64,000 bases of DNA from Acidithiobacillus acidisediminis (GTDB lineage Bacteria > Pseudomonadota > Gammaproteobacteria > Acidithiobacillales > Acidithiobacillaceae), in assembly GCF_023277115.1 (NCBI RefSeq), contig NZ_JALQCS010000001.1, forward strand, positions 2,350,001-2,414,000, given 5' to 3'. The notes under the pieces are model-generated. The model had not been told where the DNA came from. It ran no database searches and saw only the letters and a program-made list of their open reading frames with translations. Of the stretch, positions 52,989 to 64,000 are shown in pieces. Made by a program: the position numbers and the translations under genes. Positions within the stretch are counted from its first letter, which is position 1; each line of letters starts with the position of its first letter.

Positions 52989-55747
52989 ACGCGCCCACCC
53001 AGACCAGCAAATCCGTCTGCCCCTACTGTGGTACCGGCTGTGGTGTGCTGATCGAGCACGACGGGCAGCAGGTTCTGGGCGTGCGCGGCGACCCGGAGCA
53101 CCCCGCCAATTTTGGCCAACTCTGCAGCAAGGGGATAACCCTGGCGCAAACGGTGCACGGCCCGGGCCGCGCCCTCGTCCCGCTGCAACGCCAGCACGGC
53201 GAAGGCTGGCAAGACCATAGTTGGGACGATGCTCTGGCCGCCATTGCCCGGCGCTGGGCGCAGCTTTACCGGGACCGGGGGCCGCAGGCCTTGGCCTTTT
53301 ATGTCTCCGGGCAGCTACCCACCGAGGACTACTACGTCGCCAACAAACTCGCCAAGGGCTTTCTCGGCACCAACCATATCGACACCAATTCCCGACTCTG
53401 CATGGCCTCGGCCGTCACCGGCTACAAACGCAGCTTGGGCATGGACTCCGTGCCCTGCAGTTATGAAGACCTGGAGTTGACGGACTGCCTCTTCATCGTC
53501 GGCGCCAATGTCGCCCATGCCCATCCCATCCTCTTTCGTCGCATCGAGGCCGCCAAGGCTCAGCGGCCGGAGCTGCGCATCATCGTTGTCGACCCACGTC
53601 GCACAGCCACGGCCAGCCTGGCAGACCTGTTTCTCCCCATTCTCCCCGGCAGCGACGTGGCCCTTTTTCACGGCATCCTGCATCTGCTGATCTGGCAGGA
53701 ACAGATCGACCCCGATTTCATCGCCCAACACACCCAGGGCTGGGCGGAACTCAAGCAGCGGGTGCAGGAATACACCCCCCAGCGGGTGGCCGAGATCTGC
53801 CAGATCCCCGAAGCTGATCTCCGAAAGGCGGCGGACCTTTTTGGTGCCGCGTCCAGGGTACTCTCCCTCTGGTGCCAAGGGCTGAACCAATCGGCCCACG
53901 GCACCGACAACAACGTGGCGCTGATCAATCTGCATCTGGCCACTGGGCAAATCGGCCGCCCGGGCGCCGGCCCCCTCAGCCTGACCGGCCAGCCCAATGC
54001 CATGGGCGGGCGGGAAACTGGCGGCATGCCGGCCCTGCTACCGGGGCATCGGGAAATCGCCAACCCCGCGCATCGCGCCGAGATGGCCCAGATCTGGGGC
54101 ATCGATGCCCTGCATCCCGAACCCGGTCTCACGGCAGTGCCCCTGTTTCAGGCCTTGGGCCGCGGCGATGTGGCTGCCCTCTGGATCGTCTGCACCAATC
54201 CGGTGCTCTCCCTCCCCGACCGCCAAGCCGTGGAGCGTGCCCTGAGTAGCGCAGAGCAGGTGGTGCTGCAGGAAAGCTATCTGGATGGCGAGACCATGCC
54301 CTTTGCCCATTGGGTACTGCCCGCCGCCAGCTGGGGCGAGCGTGAGGCCCTGGTGACCAATTCCGAGCGACGTATCTCCCATCTGCACGCTGCTGTCCCC
54401 GCCCCGGGGCAGGCGCGCCCCGACTGGCAAATCTTTTGTAATTTTGCCCACGCCTTGGGTAGCGCCCTGGACCAGTTGGCCGTGCCCCTACCCGACGCCC
54501 AGGACCGCTCTTGGCAACAACGCGCCGCGCGGATGTTCCCCTTTACCGATACCGCCAGCATCTTCGCTGAGTATCGGCGTTGCACCGTGGGGCGAGACCT
54601 GGACATCAGCGGCCTGGACCTCGCCCTGCTCGATCAACGCGGACCCCAACAGTGGCCTTTCCCCCAGGGCGCAGTGGCGGGACAACAGCGGCTCTATACG
54701 GATGGTCATTTTCCAACACCCAGCGGTCGCGCCCAGTTCTATGCTCCGGCCCACCTAGGCGTGGTCGAGGAAGTCGATGCCCGCTACCCTCTGCGTCTGA
54801 CCACTGGCCGTCTGCGCGACCAATGGCACAGCATGGCGCGTACAGGCCGCGTCGCCAGCCTCTTTGCCAGCGCCGAAGAGGCCTATTTGCACATCCATCC
54901 CCAGGATGCGCAGCAATTTGCCCTGCAAGACGAGCAACTGGTGCGGGTCACGAGCCGTCGTGGTCAAGCCCTCTATCGCCTGCGTTTGGACGACACGCTG
55001 CAACGCCGCTTGCTCTTTGCCCCCATGCATTTTGGTGCGCGCCATGCCCCGGCAGCCTTATGTAACAGTGTCACCTTGCCGGCCATCGACCCCTATTCCG
55101 GTGAGCCCGAGTTCAAGCACAGTGCAGTACGCATCGAAGCCGCCGCCCTCCCCTGGGAGGCCGCCGCCCTTTTGGTCGCCGCCAATCCCGACGAGGACTA
55201 CGGCCAGCGCCTGCGCCAGCTGGCGCAGGGGTTCCCCTATGCCCGTATCACGCCCTTGGTTGGCAACCCCCAGCCGGCGCTGCTGCTGCAGGTGGCAGCG
55301 GAACGCGCCCCCGACCCCACCCTCGCCCAACACTGGGACGCGGCCTTGGACTTGCTGGGGCCAGACAGCCTCCTCTACGAAGACCCCAGCAACGGGCTCA
55401 GCAAACGCCTACGGATTCAGGCGGGCCGCCTCACCGCCCTACGCTTGTGGGGTGGCCTGCAGACCTTGGACTGGTTGCGCCAGTTGCTCCTCGAGGGCAG
55501 TTCCGTAGAGGCCTTTCGCTTGGCACTCCTGGCACCGCGGGTACCCGCCAACCTGGGAGCCTGGGAACGTGCCCATGGCATCTGTGTCTGCAAGGGCGTG
55601 GATGAAAGGCGCATTCGCCAATGTCTGGACAGCGGGGCCAACACCCTGGAAGACGTCATGCGCCTCTGTGGCGCCGGCACGGAGTGCGGTTCCTGCAAGC
55701 CGGAGATTCAGCAATTACTCCAGCATCGCTTGGCGGAGGCCTCATGA
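52985..55747 (+). CDS. nasA: Assimilatory nitrate reductase catalytic subunit NasA
   Basis: A 920-residue molybdenum bis-MGD enzyme reducing nitrate to nitrite. The N-terminal [4Fe-4S] motif CPYCGTGCGV with LCSKG, molybdopterin segments such as GQLPTEDYYVANKLAKGFLG and NSRLCMAS, and LTGQPNAMGGRETGG are typical of NasA/NarB. The C-terminus adds a BFD-like [2Fe-2S] domain (CVCKGVDERRI, CGAGTECGSCKPEIQQLL), as in NADH-linked Nas enzymes. No separate reductase subunit is adjacent. The GTG at 52985 overlaps nirD. Confidence 0.95.
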   Translation: MNAPTQTSKSVCPYCGTGCGVLIEHDGQQVLGVRGDPEHPANFGQLCSKGITLAQTVHGPGRALVPLQRQHGEGWQDHSWDDALAAIARRWAQLYRDRGPQALAFYVSGQLPTEDYYVANKLAKGFLGTNHIDTNSRLCMASAVTGYKRSLGMDSVPCSYEDLELTDCLFIVGANVAHAHPILFRRIEAAKAQRPELRIIVVDPRRTATASLADLFLPILPGSDVALFHGILHLLIWQEQIDPDFIAQHTQGWAELKQRVQEYTPQRVAEICQIPEADLRKAADLFGAASRVLSLWCQGLNQSAHGTDNNVALINLHLATGQIGRPGAGPLSLTGQPNAMGGRETGGMPALLPGHREIANPAHRAEMAQIWGIDALHPEPGLTAVPLFQALGRGDVAALWIVCTNPVLSLPDRQAVERALSSAEQVVLQESYLDGETMPFAHWVLPAASWGEREALVTNSERRISHLHAAVPAPGQARPDWQIFCNFAHALGSALDQLAVPLPDAQDRSWQQRAARMFPFTDTASIFAEYRRCTVGRDLDISGLDLALLDQRGPQQWPFPQGAVAGQQRLYTDGHFPTPSGRAQFYAPAHLGVVEEVDARYPLRLTTGRLRDQWHSMARTGRVASLFASAEEAYLHIHPQDAQQFALQDEQLVRVTSRRGQALYRLRLDDTLQRRLLFAPMHFGARHAPAALCNSVTLPAIDPYSGEPEFKHSAVRIEAAALPWEAAALLVAANPDEDYGQRLRQLAQGFPYARITPLVGNPQPALLLQVAAERAPDPTLAQHWDAALDLLGPDSLLYEDPSNGLSKRLRIQAGRLTALRLWGGLQTLDWLRQLLLEGSSVEAFRLALLAPRVPANLGAWERAHGICVCKGVDERRIRQCLDSGANTLEDVMRLCGAGTECGSCKPEIQQLLQHRLAEAS

Positions 55748-56760
55748 AGCACTGGAAGCAGATGTTGAGCCGCGTCGCCCGCGGCCGCGAGCACGCCGAG
55801 GATCTGCCACGGGAAGAAGCCGCCGAGCTTTTCGGGGCTTGGCTGGATGGCAAGCTGCCAGAGCTCTTTGCCGGTGCCTTCTGGGTGGCCTATCGCATCA
55901 AGGGCGAGAGCCTGGACGAACTGCAGGGCTTTCATGACGCCGCACGGGCCCGGATGACGCCGCTGCAGCGCAGCAACCGCCTGCGTCCGGTGGTGTTTGC
56001 CAGCTACAATGGGACACGACGGCGCGCCAATCTCCTCCCCCTCCTGGCCTTGACCCTCACCCGCTGTGGCGTACCGGTCTTGATCCATGGTCCGGACTTG
56101 GACGCCCCGCCCAGCGGCCCCTCTCCAGACCATTCTCCAGCAGGGCGCGTTCATAGCGTAGAAATCCTCCAGCAGCTGGGGTTGGCGAGCCCAACCAACC
56201 TCGCCCAGGCCGACACCCTGCTGCAGATGCAGGGCCTGAGCTATCTGCCCCTTTCGGCCTGGCAGCCCGGCCTGGCACGCCTGCTGGCCCTGCGCGAAAC
56301 CCTGGGTATCCGCTCCAGCGTCCACACCCTGCTGAAAATCCTGCACCCCTTCGCCCCCCAAGACGCCATCGTCAGCGCTGCCGTCACCCATCCGCCCTAT
56401 CTGGACCGTCTGCAAGCCTTCTTCGTCCAGACGGGCATCCCTGCCCTGTGCTTTCGTGCCACCGAGGGCGAGCCCTTTGCCAACCCCCAGCGCCGCCCCG
56501 ATCTCTTTGTCTGTCGCCAAGGCCAGAGCGAGCTGTTCTTGGGCAAGGACGCCTCCCCACTAACACAGTTGCCGGAACTCCCCGAGAACAGTGCGACGGC
56601 CACCGCCGCCTTTACCTGGGACGTGCTGGAAGGGCGCAGCGCCCTTCCCCGCGCCCTGGCCGAACAAGCCGCCACCCTGCTGCAACTCAGTGGCCGCTGT
56701 AGTGACCTTGCCTCCGCCCGTGCCCTGTTGCGGCACACATTTGCGCGCATTGCCGCGTAA
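55744..56760 (+). CDS. YbiB/TrpD2-type glycosyltransferase-family protein
   Basis: A 338-residue protein with the anthranilate phosphoribosyltransferase fold: FAGAFWVAYRIKGESLDELQGF, then YNGTRRRANLLPLLALTL, LIHGPDLD and SVHTLLKILHPF. The anthranilate-binding features of true TrpD are not evident and no trp genes are near. YbiB-type relatives bind nucleic acids. It overlaps nasA (ATGA) and precedes the siroheme genes, a location I have seen recalled for nitrate assimilation operons, but its job there is unknown. Confidence 0.8.
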   Translation: MKHWKQMLSRVARGREHAEDLPREEAAELFGAWLDGKLPELFAGAFWVAYRIKGESLDELQGFHDAARARMTPLQRSNRLRPVVFASYNGTRRRANLLPLLALTLTRCGVPVLIHGPDLDAPPSGPSPDHSPAGRVHSVEILQQLGLASPTNLAQADTLLQMQGLSYLPLSAWQPGLARLLALRETLGIRSSVHTLLKILHPFAPQDAIVSAAVTHPPYLDRLQAFFVQTGIPALCFRATEGEPFANPQRRPDLFVCRQGQSELFLGKDASPLTQLPELPENSATATAAFTWDVLEGRSALPRALAEQAATLLQLSGRCSDLASARALLRHTFARIAA

Positions 56761-56772
56761 AGGATCTCCGCC

Positions 56773-57570
56773 ATGCTGACTTCGACCGCTTCTCCCTTGG
56801 TCTCTCTGGTGGGCGCTGGCCCTGGCGATCCCGATCTCCTGACCCTGCGCGCCGCGCGCCGTTTGGGCAGTGCCGAGATCCTCTTTTACGATGCCCTCGC
56901 CAATCCCGACATCCTCAGCCTGACCTCGGCACAGTGCCAGTGCATCGATGTGGGCAAACGCGGTGGCCAGCCCTCTACCCCCCAACTGCGGATTCATGAA
57001 CAGATGATTCGCGCCGCCCGGCAGGGCAAGCGCGTGGTGCGTCTGAAGGGTGGCGATCCCCTGCTCTTTGGCCGGGGCAGCGAAGAATGTCTGGCCTTGC
57101 GCGCCGCCGGTATCGATTACGAGATCGTCCCCGGCATCACCAGCGGCATGGGCGCCGCCGCCTACGCGGGCATCCCCCTCACCCATCGCCAACTCAGCCG
57201 GTCTGTCCTGTTCTGTACCGGACAGCAGGCCCGAAATTCTGCCCCCATCGATTGGACCCGCTATGCCCAAGCCGCCGATACCTTGGTCATCTACATGGGA
57301 ATTGCCCCCATCGCTGCCATCTGTGCCGACCTGCAAGCCGGGGGCATGGCGCCCGACACCCCAGCTGCAGCCATTCAGTGGGCCACCTTGGAACAACGCC
57401 AACTGCGCTGCACCCTGGCCGAATTGCCGGCAGCCGTCGCCCGCACCAGCCTCGGCAGCCCCGCCATCCTGATCATTGGCGCGGTGGTAGAGCTGGGCGA
57501 TATCCTCGCCTGGCTACCCCAGTCGGAGCCCGTCCCGAGCGTGCCCTCGGTGCACGCCCGCAGCCAATGA
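56773..57570 (+). CDS. cobA: Uroporphyrinogen-III C-methyltransferase (siroheme)
   Basis: A 265-residue SAM-dependent enzyme making precorrin-2. VSLVGAGPGDPDLLTLRAAR near the start, VRLKGGDPLLFGRGSEE and EIVPGITSGMGAAAYAGIPL are the SUMT signatures. It supplies siroheme for NirB. It lacks the CysG dehydrogenase/ferrochelatase domain; the next gene provides a chelatase. Confidence 0.95.
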   Translation: MLTSTASPLVSLVGAGPGDPDLLTLRAARRLGSAEILFYDALANPDILSLTSAQCQCIDVGKRGGQPSTPQLRIHEQMIRAARQGKRVVRLKGGDPLLFGRGSEECLALRAAGIDYEIVPGITSGMGAAAYAGIPLTHRQLSRSVLFCTGQQARNSAPIDWTRYAQAADTLVIYMGIAPIAAICADLQAGGMAPDTPAAAIQWATLEQRQLRCTLAELPAAVARTSLGSPAILIIGAVVELGDILAWLPQSEPVPSVPSVHARSQ

Positions 57571-57926
57571 TCCAGCCCGTACAACTGCTCCTCGCCCACG
57601 GTTCCCGCGACCCGGAATGGCGTCGCCCGTTTGAGACCATGGCCGAGGCCTTACAACGCGCCCACCCGGAGCGCAGGGTCTATCTCTGCTACTTGGAACT
57701 GTGGACGCCCAGTCTGGCGGAGGCGATCACGATGGCCTACGCGGAGGGGCAAAGACGGTTCCGCATTACGCCACTGTTCTGGAGCCGCGGACGCCATCTC
57801 CGCGAAGATCTGCCCGAAATCGTCGATGGCGTATTGAGGGAGTTGCCCGGTTGTGAGATCGTCATCGATCTTCCTGTGGGCGAATCCGAAATCGTGCAAG
57901 CTGCTGTACTCCGTCTGCTGTCCTGA
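57567..57926 (+). CDS. cbiX: CbiX/SirB-type sirohydrochlorin chelatase
   Basis: A 119-residue short chelatase: LLLAHGSRDPEWRRPF with the metal-binding His near residue 11, YLCYLELWTPSLAEAI, and FRITPLFWSRGRHLREDLP with a second His. It inserts iron (siroheme) or cobalt. Position after cobA and downstream of nirB favours iron. The start overlaps the cobA stop (ATGA). Confidence 0.88.
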   Translation: MIQPVQLLLAHGSRDPEWRRPFETMAEALQRAHPERRVYLCYLELWTPSLAEAITMAYAEGQRRFRITPLFWSRGRHLREDLPEIVDGVLRELPGCEIVIDLPVGESEIVQAAVLRLLS

Positions 57927-57931
57927 TTGTC

Positions 57932-58501
57932 ATGTACCGCATTGTCCTGATTGATGACGACAACGCGCGGGCGCAGATCCTGCGCGATGCCCTGACCACG
58001 GAGGGACACCAGGTGCCCGCAACCCTGTCGTGGAAGGCGCTGTCCTGGCAGCGGGTCGAGGAATGCCAGGCGGAGGTGATCATCGCCGATGCCAGCTCTC
58101 CGGAGCGCGATGTCCTGGAGCACATCGTTTTCCTCAGCGAAACCCTGGAGTTGCCCGTCGTGGTGCTGGGTGCGCCGGAAGATGAAGACACCATGCGTCG
58201 CGCCATCCGCGCTGGGGTGGCCGCCTATGTCGCTCACGGCATCGCCGCCCGGGACATCGCCCCCATCCTGAAGGTCGCCGCTTTCCGCTATGCCGAATAT
58301 CGGCAACTCCGGCAGGAGCTGCACAGCACGCGTGGCGCCCTGCAAGAGCGCAAGATCGTCGAGCAAGCCAAAGGCATTCTCATGCGCGACTTCCAGATTG
58401 ATGAAGCCGAGGCCTACAAGCGCCTGCGTCGACTGGCCATGAATCAGGGGAAAAAGCTGGGTGACATCGCCGCGACGATTGTCGAGATGGACCAGCTATA
58501 A
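57932..58501 (+). CDS. nasT: ANTAR-domain antiterminator NasT
   Basis: A 189-residue protein. Residues 1-115 are a receiver-like domain (RIVLIDDDNARAQILRDAL, VIIADASSPERD). Residues 125-189 are an ANTAR RNA-binding domain (RKIVEQAKGILMRDFQIDEAEAYKRLRRLAM). NasT binds two-hairpin leaders and prevents terminator formation when NasS releases it. Two suitable leaders are at narK and nirB. It starts five bases after cbiX, so it is probably transcribed with the nir-nas operon it controls. Confidence 0.92.
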   Translation: MYRIVLIDDDNARAQILRDALTTEGHQVPATLSWKALSWQRVEECQAEVIIADASSPERDVLEHIVFLSETLELPVVVLGAPEDEDTMRRAIRAGVAAYVAHGIAARDIAPILKVAAFRYAEYRQLRQELHSTRGALQERKIVEQAKGILMRDFQIDEAEAYKRLRRLAMNQGKKLGDIAATIVEMDQL

Positions 58502-58524
58502 TCATTCGCTGGACCAAGATCAGT

Positions 58525-60600
<2,076 letters not shown>

Positions 60601-60709
60601 TTATTTCCACCATATAATCTAACTGGATGAATTTGCGCAAGGACTTGGTAAACGGGTTGCGCGCCCCCATAATGACCTTGGAGTGAGCGGTATTTATCAG
60701 GAGCAGACG

Positions 60710-61408
60710 ATGAATTACGACCAAAAGCCTTACCAATTCCCTGACGGCATGAGCCCTTACGGGGATAACGCCCCGGCCCTCAGCCGTGGCGGTCTCATGG
60801 CCAAGACCTATGGCCTTCTCGCGGCCACGCTTGGGGTGTCGGCCATCGCCTCCGTCTATGGCATGAGTTCTCCCTTTGCCTATCAGCATCCCATTCTGCT
60901 GATGATTGGCTCCTTCATCCTGCTCTTTGCGGTGCAATACACTGGTGCCCACCGCAGCCCGTTTGCCGTGCCCTTGGTCTTTGCTTTTGCGGCAGGTATG
61001 GGGATGATGATGGGACCGGGCATCGCCATGTATCTGCGCATGCCCGATGGACCACAGATCATTGCTACTGCCCTCGGCACGACGGCGGTGATGTTCATCG
61101 GTCTCTCGGCATACGCCATGACCACCCGCAGAAACTTCAGCAACATCGCCGGCTTCCTGATGACAGGACTGATCCTCGCCATTCTGGTTTCATTGCTGAA
61201 TATGTTCCTGCTGCACATGCCCGCCCTACAGTTGGCCATTGCCGGCGTGCTGGTCATCGTTTTCAGTGGCCTGATCATCTTTGATACTCAGCGCATGGTG
61301 CAAGGCGGCATCCAGGAGCCAGTGCTGCTGGTCGTCGGCCTGTATCTGGATATCATCAACCTTTTCATGGCGCTGCTGGAGATCTTTGGCGGTACCAGCC
61401 GGAATTAA
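60710..61408 (+). CDS. Bax inhibitor-1/YccA family membrane protein
   Basis: A 232-residue protein with seven hydrophobic helices. MAKTYGLLAATLGVSAI, the GTTAVMFIGLSAYAMTT segment and the C-terminal VIVFSGLIIFDTQRMVQGG with an intramembrane Asp are the family marks, as in YccA/YbhL. Relatives modulate FtsH or conduct calcium. The ATG at 60710 follows AGGAG. A -10-like TATAAT lies at 60613-60618. Confidence 0.9.
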   Translation: MNYDQKPYQFPDGMSPYGDNAPALSRGGLMAKTYGLLAATLGVSAIASVYGMSSPFAYQHPILLMIGSFILLFAVQYTGAHRSPFAVPLVFAFAAGMGMMMGPGIAMYLRMPDGPQIIATALGTTAVMFIGLSAYAMTTRRNFSNIAGFLMTGLILAILVSLLNMFLLHMPALQLAIAGVLVIVFSGLIIFDTQRMVQGGIQEPVLLVVGLYLDIINLFMALLEIFGGTSRN

Positions 61409-61420
61409 TCAAGCCCAAGA

Positions 61421-61438
61421 CCGAGGCTCACGCCTCGG
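61421..61438 (+). terminator. Hairpin between the BI-1 and GGDEF genes
   Basis: CCGAGGC (61421-61427) and GCCTCGG (61432-61438) form a perfect seven-base stem with a four-base loop. Only a short T run (TTTT at 61451-61454 region) follows after a gap, so it may be a weak terminator. Confidence 0.45.
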
Positions 61439-61453
61439 GACTTGGCTGATTTT

Positions 61454-62497
61454 ATGCCTATAGTGGATTACCCTAACCACAGTGGTCGTATCGACGCGGA
61501 GTGCTCGGAGATTCTCCAGTCCCTGGTCGATGCAGTTACCCAGAGTGAGCGATTCGAGCAGTTGGTGCAGAGTCTTCTGCGTTTACTGGCCAAGATCAGT
61601 GAATTTGAAAATACCTTTTTAACCGTTATTGATCATGGAGAGCAGTCGCAGAAGGTTCTGTACTCCTTTGCCACTGGGGATTTTGGCCTGCCGGTGGGAA
61701 CCTCTTCTCCTTGGGAGGAGACCCTGTGTAAGCGTTGTCTCGAAGAGCGGTTGCAAACGGCGGTTGATGTGCCAACGCACTGGCCCGATGCAACGCTCGC
61801 CTTATCGCTGGGAATCCGCAGTTATGTCTCGGTACCCATTCTCGTCGAACCACAAGGACTGACCGGCACCCTGTGTGCTATCGATCGTCAGGCAAGCTCC
61901 CTGCAACCACCTCAATATGCACTCCTGGAAATGATGGCCAAGCTCATTGGTCGACAATGGGAGCATGATTTGCTCATGCGTCGACTGGAAGCGGAAAATC
62001 TCTCTCTACGCGGCGATGCTCACGAAGACTCCCTCACCGGCGTTGCTAATCGGCGGGCACTCCTGGCCGACTTGGGTCGCACCCTGGCGAATGCCGCACG
62101 CAAAAACAATCGTGTCCAACTAGCCTTCATTGACCTCGATCATTTCAAGGAAATCAATGATCAGCATGGGCACCAGGTTGGCGATGCATTCCTCCGCCAA
62201 GTAGCGCATCGCTTGCGCACAAGTTTACGACAGGGAGACTTCCTCGGTCGCTATGGCGGAGATGAGTTCGTTGTCTATGGCTGGGCGCCGGAAGCCACCG
62301 ACGATGACCTCTCCTCGTGGCAGCAGCGCATCGAGAACTGTGTTGAGGGCATCTATAACATCGGGCCGGTGAATATTGCCTATCGTGGCGCGAGCGTGGG
62401 GGTTGTTCTCTCCCAACCCGATGAAACTGCCGAAGATCTTCTCAATCGTGCAGATCACCTCATGTATTACCGCAAGATCCTTCGACGCTCAAAATGA
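61454..62497 (+). CDS. GAF-GGDEF diguanylate cyclase
   Basis: A 347-residue cytoplasmic protein. Residues 15-170 form a GAF-like sensor domain ([33 protein letters not shown]). Residues 185-345 are [33 protein letters not shown] and the intact active site RYGGDEF (268-272). RQGD ahead of it fits the inhibitory RxxD site, so it should make and sense cyclic di-GMP. I prefer the ATG at 61454; a TTG at 61442 is also possible. Its stop overlaps mutS. Confidence 0.9.
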   Translation: MPIVDYPNHSGRIDAECSEILQSLVDAVTQSERFEQLVQSLLRLLAKISEFENTFLTVIDHGEQSQKVLYSFATGDFGLPVGTSSPWEETLCKRCLEERLQTAVDVPTHWPDATLALSLGIRSYVSVPILVEPQGLTGTLCAIDRQASSLQPPQYALLEMMAKLIGRQWEHDLLMRRLEAENLSLRGDAHEDSLTGVANRRALLADLGRTLANAARKNNRVQLAFIDLDHFKEINDQHGHQVGDAFLRQVAHRLRTSLRQGDFLGRYGGDEFVVYGWAPEATDDDLSSWQQRIENCVEGIYNIGPVNIAYRGASVGVVLSQPDETAEDLLNRADHLMYYRKILRRSK

Positions 62498-64000
62498 GTG
62501 TTGTTCCAAGCCACACCCCCGTCATGCGCCAGTATCTGGCCCTCAAGGCGGAGAACCCCGATGCCCTGCTCTTCTTTCGTATGGGGGACTTCTACGAGCT
62601 TTTCTATGCCGACGCCGAACGGGCTGCCGCCCTGCTGGGCATTGCCCTGACCACCCGTGGCCAGAGCGCTGGCGCACCGATCCCCATGGCGGGCGTTCCC
62701 ATCCATAGTGCCGAAGGCTATTTGGCGCGTTTGGTTCGTGCCGGGCTCACGGTCGCCATCGCGGAACAGATTGGTGATCCCGCCCTGGCCAAGGGGCCGG
62801 TGGAGCGATCCATCTCTCGCGTACTGACACCGGGCACTCTGGTGGATAGCTCCTTGCTCGAGCCCGAGCAAGAAGCCCTGCTTGCCGCGATCCACGCTGA
62901 TGCTGGGGGTGCCTTAGGGCTGGCGATCCTGGCTGTGGCGAGCGGCGAACTACGGGTTCAGGACTTTACCGACTCCGCCAATCTCGGCGACCGCTTGCGT
63001 CAGCTTCAACCAGCGGAAATTCTGGTGCCGGAAGGAATCCAGGGATGGTCAGATCTGCCGATGGAAAGATGCCAATCCCTTCCCACAAGCGCTTTTCAAG
63101 CCAATAGTTGCGAGCGCATCCTCGGGCGCTATTTCGGCTCCCGTCTGGGAGGCTTTGGCGTCAACAGTCACCCCCTCGCTCTGCGCGCTGCGGCCGCGCT
63201 CCTCGACTATGCCGAGTCGCGACTCAAGGCGCCGCTCAGTCAGGTACAGTCCATCATTCCCGAACGTCCCAGTGAAACGCTGGGCATGGATGCCAATGCC
63301 CTGCGTGCCCTGGAGATCTTCTCTGGCCGCGATAGCGAGGGACCCAGCCTGTGGAAGCTGTTGCAACATTGCCAGACGGCCATGGGGGCACGGCTCCTGC
63401 GCCGCTGGATGTTGCGCCCGTTGCGCCAGGGAGAAGGCCTCTTCGACCGCCACCGCGCGCTAGCCAGCTTGGTGGAGGGAGCTCGTTACCGCGCTCTGCA
63501 GCAAGCCTTGCACGGCCTTGCCGATGCTGAGCGAGTCCTGACCCGCATTGCCCTGGAGCGTGCCAGTCCACGCGATCTTGCGCAATTGCGTGAATTTTTG
63601 CAGCGCCTGCCTGCAATTCAGGCGGCTGTGGAGGGACTGACAGAGCATGGCCTGCCTGCTCGACTCTCCCTGCAGCAGGTCGACTTTTCGGCTGTACACC
63701 AGCTCCTGCATCGGGCCTTACAGGACGAAGTCCCGCTGAGTCAGCGCGATGGCGGCTTTCTACGCGACAGCTACGACGAGGAGCTGGCCAGTCTTCGCCA
63801 TATCGAACAACACGTCGCCGGCGAACTGGCCGCCCTGGAAGAGTACGAGCGGGAACGCAGCGCTATTCCGCAATTGCGCGTGCAATTCAATCGCGTGCAT
63901 GGCTATTTTTTCGAGATTCCGCGCAGCCATGCAGGACCAATTCCACCCGACTATCAGCGTCGTCAAAGCACCAAACATGCCGAGCGCTTCAGTAACCCTG
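62494..64000 (+). CDS. mutS: DNA mismatch repair protein MutS, N-terminal part
   Basis: The first 502 codons of MutS; the rest lies beyond the window. [20 protein letters not shown] and [11 protein letters not shown] carry the mismatch-binding Phe33-x-Glu35 motif. The connector, lever and clamp regions follow, with [13 protein letters not shown] near the end. The ATPase domain is not in view. The ATG overlaps the GGDEF gene stop (ATGA), which is an unusual partner. Confidence 0.95.
   Translation, partial: MSVVPSHTPVMRQYLALKAENPDALLFFRMGDFYELFYADAERAAALLGIALTTRGQSAGAPIPMAGVPIHSAEGYLARLVRAGLTVAIAEQIGDPALAKGPVERSISRVLTPGTLVDSSLLEPEQEALLAAIHADAGGALGLAILAVASGELRVQDFTDSANLGDRLRQLQPAEILVPEGIQGWSDLPMERCQSLPTSAFQANSCERILGRYFGSRLGGFGVNSHPLALRAAAALLDYAESRLKAPLSQVQSIIPERPSETLGMDANALRALEIFSGRDSEGPSLWKLLQHCQTAMGARLLRRWMLRPLRQGEGLFDRHRALASLVEGARYRALQQALHGLADAERVLTRIALERASPRDLAQLREFLQRLPAIQAAVEGLTEHGLPARLSLQQVDFSAVHQLLHRALQDEVPLSQRDGGFLRDSYDEELASLRHIEQHVAGELAALEEYERERSAIPQLRVQFNRVHGYFFEIPRSHAGPIPPDYQRRQSTKHAERFSNP

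Overview
The window is a bacterial chromosome segment of fairly high GC with tight, co-directional, often overlapping (ATGA) genes. Gene content (assimilatory nitrate reduction, polyphosphate kinase, MEP isoprenoid genes, FolE2, archaeal-type aldolase, glycogen phosphorylase) suggests a gammaproteobacterium-like autotroph, most likely Acidithiobacillus or a close relative. That is inference from recalled protein resemblance; no 16S rRNA gene lies in the window.

Layout. 1-488 is the 3' end of a sodium:solute symporter. 626-5657 is a forward run: folD, ppk1, a ParA-type ATPase and a CYTH-CHAD protein, probably a polyphosphate module. 5673-18323 is a long reverse run read from right to left: xseB, ispA, dxs, folE2, aroC, an MFS permease, clpB, a DsbG-like lipoprotein, pepN and a small unknown gene. 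Divergent to it are a fosmidomycin-resistance-type exporter and a HAD phosphatase. smc, queF, a D-Ala-D-Ala dipeptidase, a DadA-like oxidase and a Fur-box-preceded Nramp homologue follow. 27844-39833 holds central carbon genes: permease, phosphotransacylase, PfkB, aldolase, pyruvate kinase, enolase, a dihydrolipoamide-dehydrogenase-like enzyme on the other strand, glucan phosphorylase and fructokinase.

39912-58501 is a nitrate assimilation region. It encodes NasS (cytoplasmic nitrate sensor), NarK, a porin, NirB, NirD, NasA, a YbiB/TrpD2 protein, siroheme enzymes CobA and CbiX, and NasT (ANTAR antiterminator). narK and nirB each have a sigma-54-type promoter followed by a leader in which an upstream hairpin overlaps, and so excludes, an intrinsic terminator. 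This is the architecture expected for NasT-controlled antitermination. NasS and NasT lie at opposite ends, 17 kb apart.

Between the porin and nirB is an accessory island (about 44.1-50.1 kb), partly lower in GC. It contains a GNAT/DUF1778 toxin-antitoxin pair, a solitary CRISPR-like repeat, an orphan antitoxin, a coupled three-gene operon (J-domain-like protein, membrane-anchored Mrr-type nuclease, Sel1-repeat protein), a Phd-UPF0175 antitoxin with a truncated PIN toxin, and a decayed cas6e. The three-gene operon is the best candidate for an undescribed, perhaps defensive, system.

The right end returns to housekeeping genes: ligA, a Bax-inhibitor-1 family protein, a GAF-GGDEF diguanylate cyclase and the 5' part of mutS. 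No tRNA, rRNA or intact mobile element was seen.
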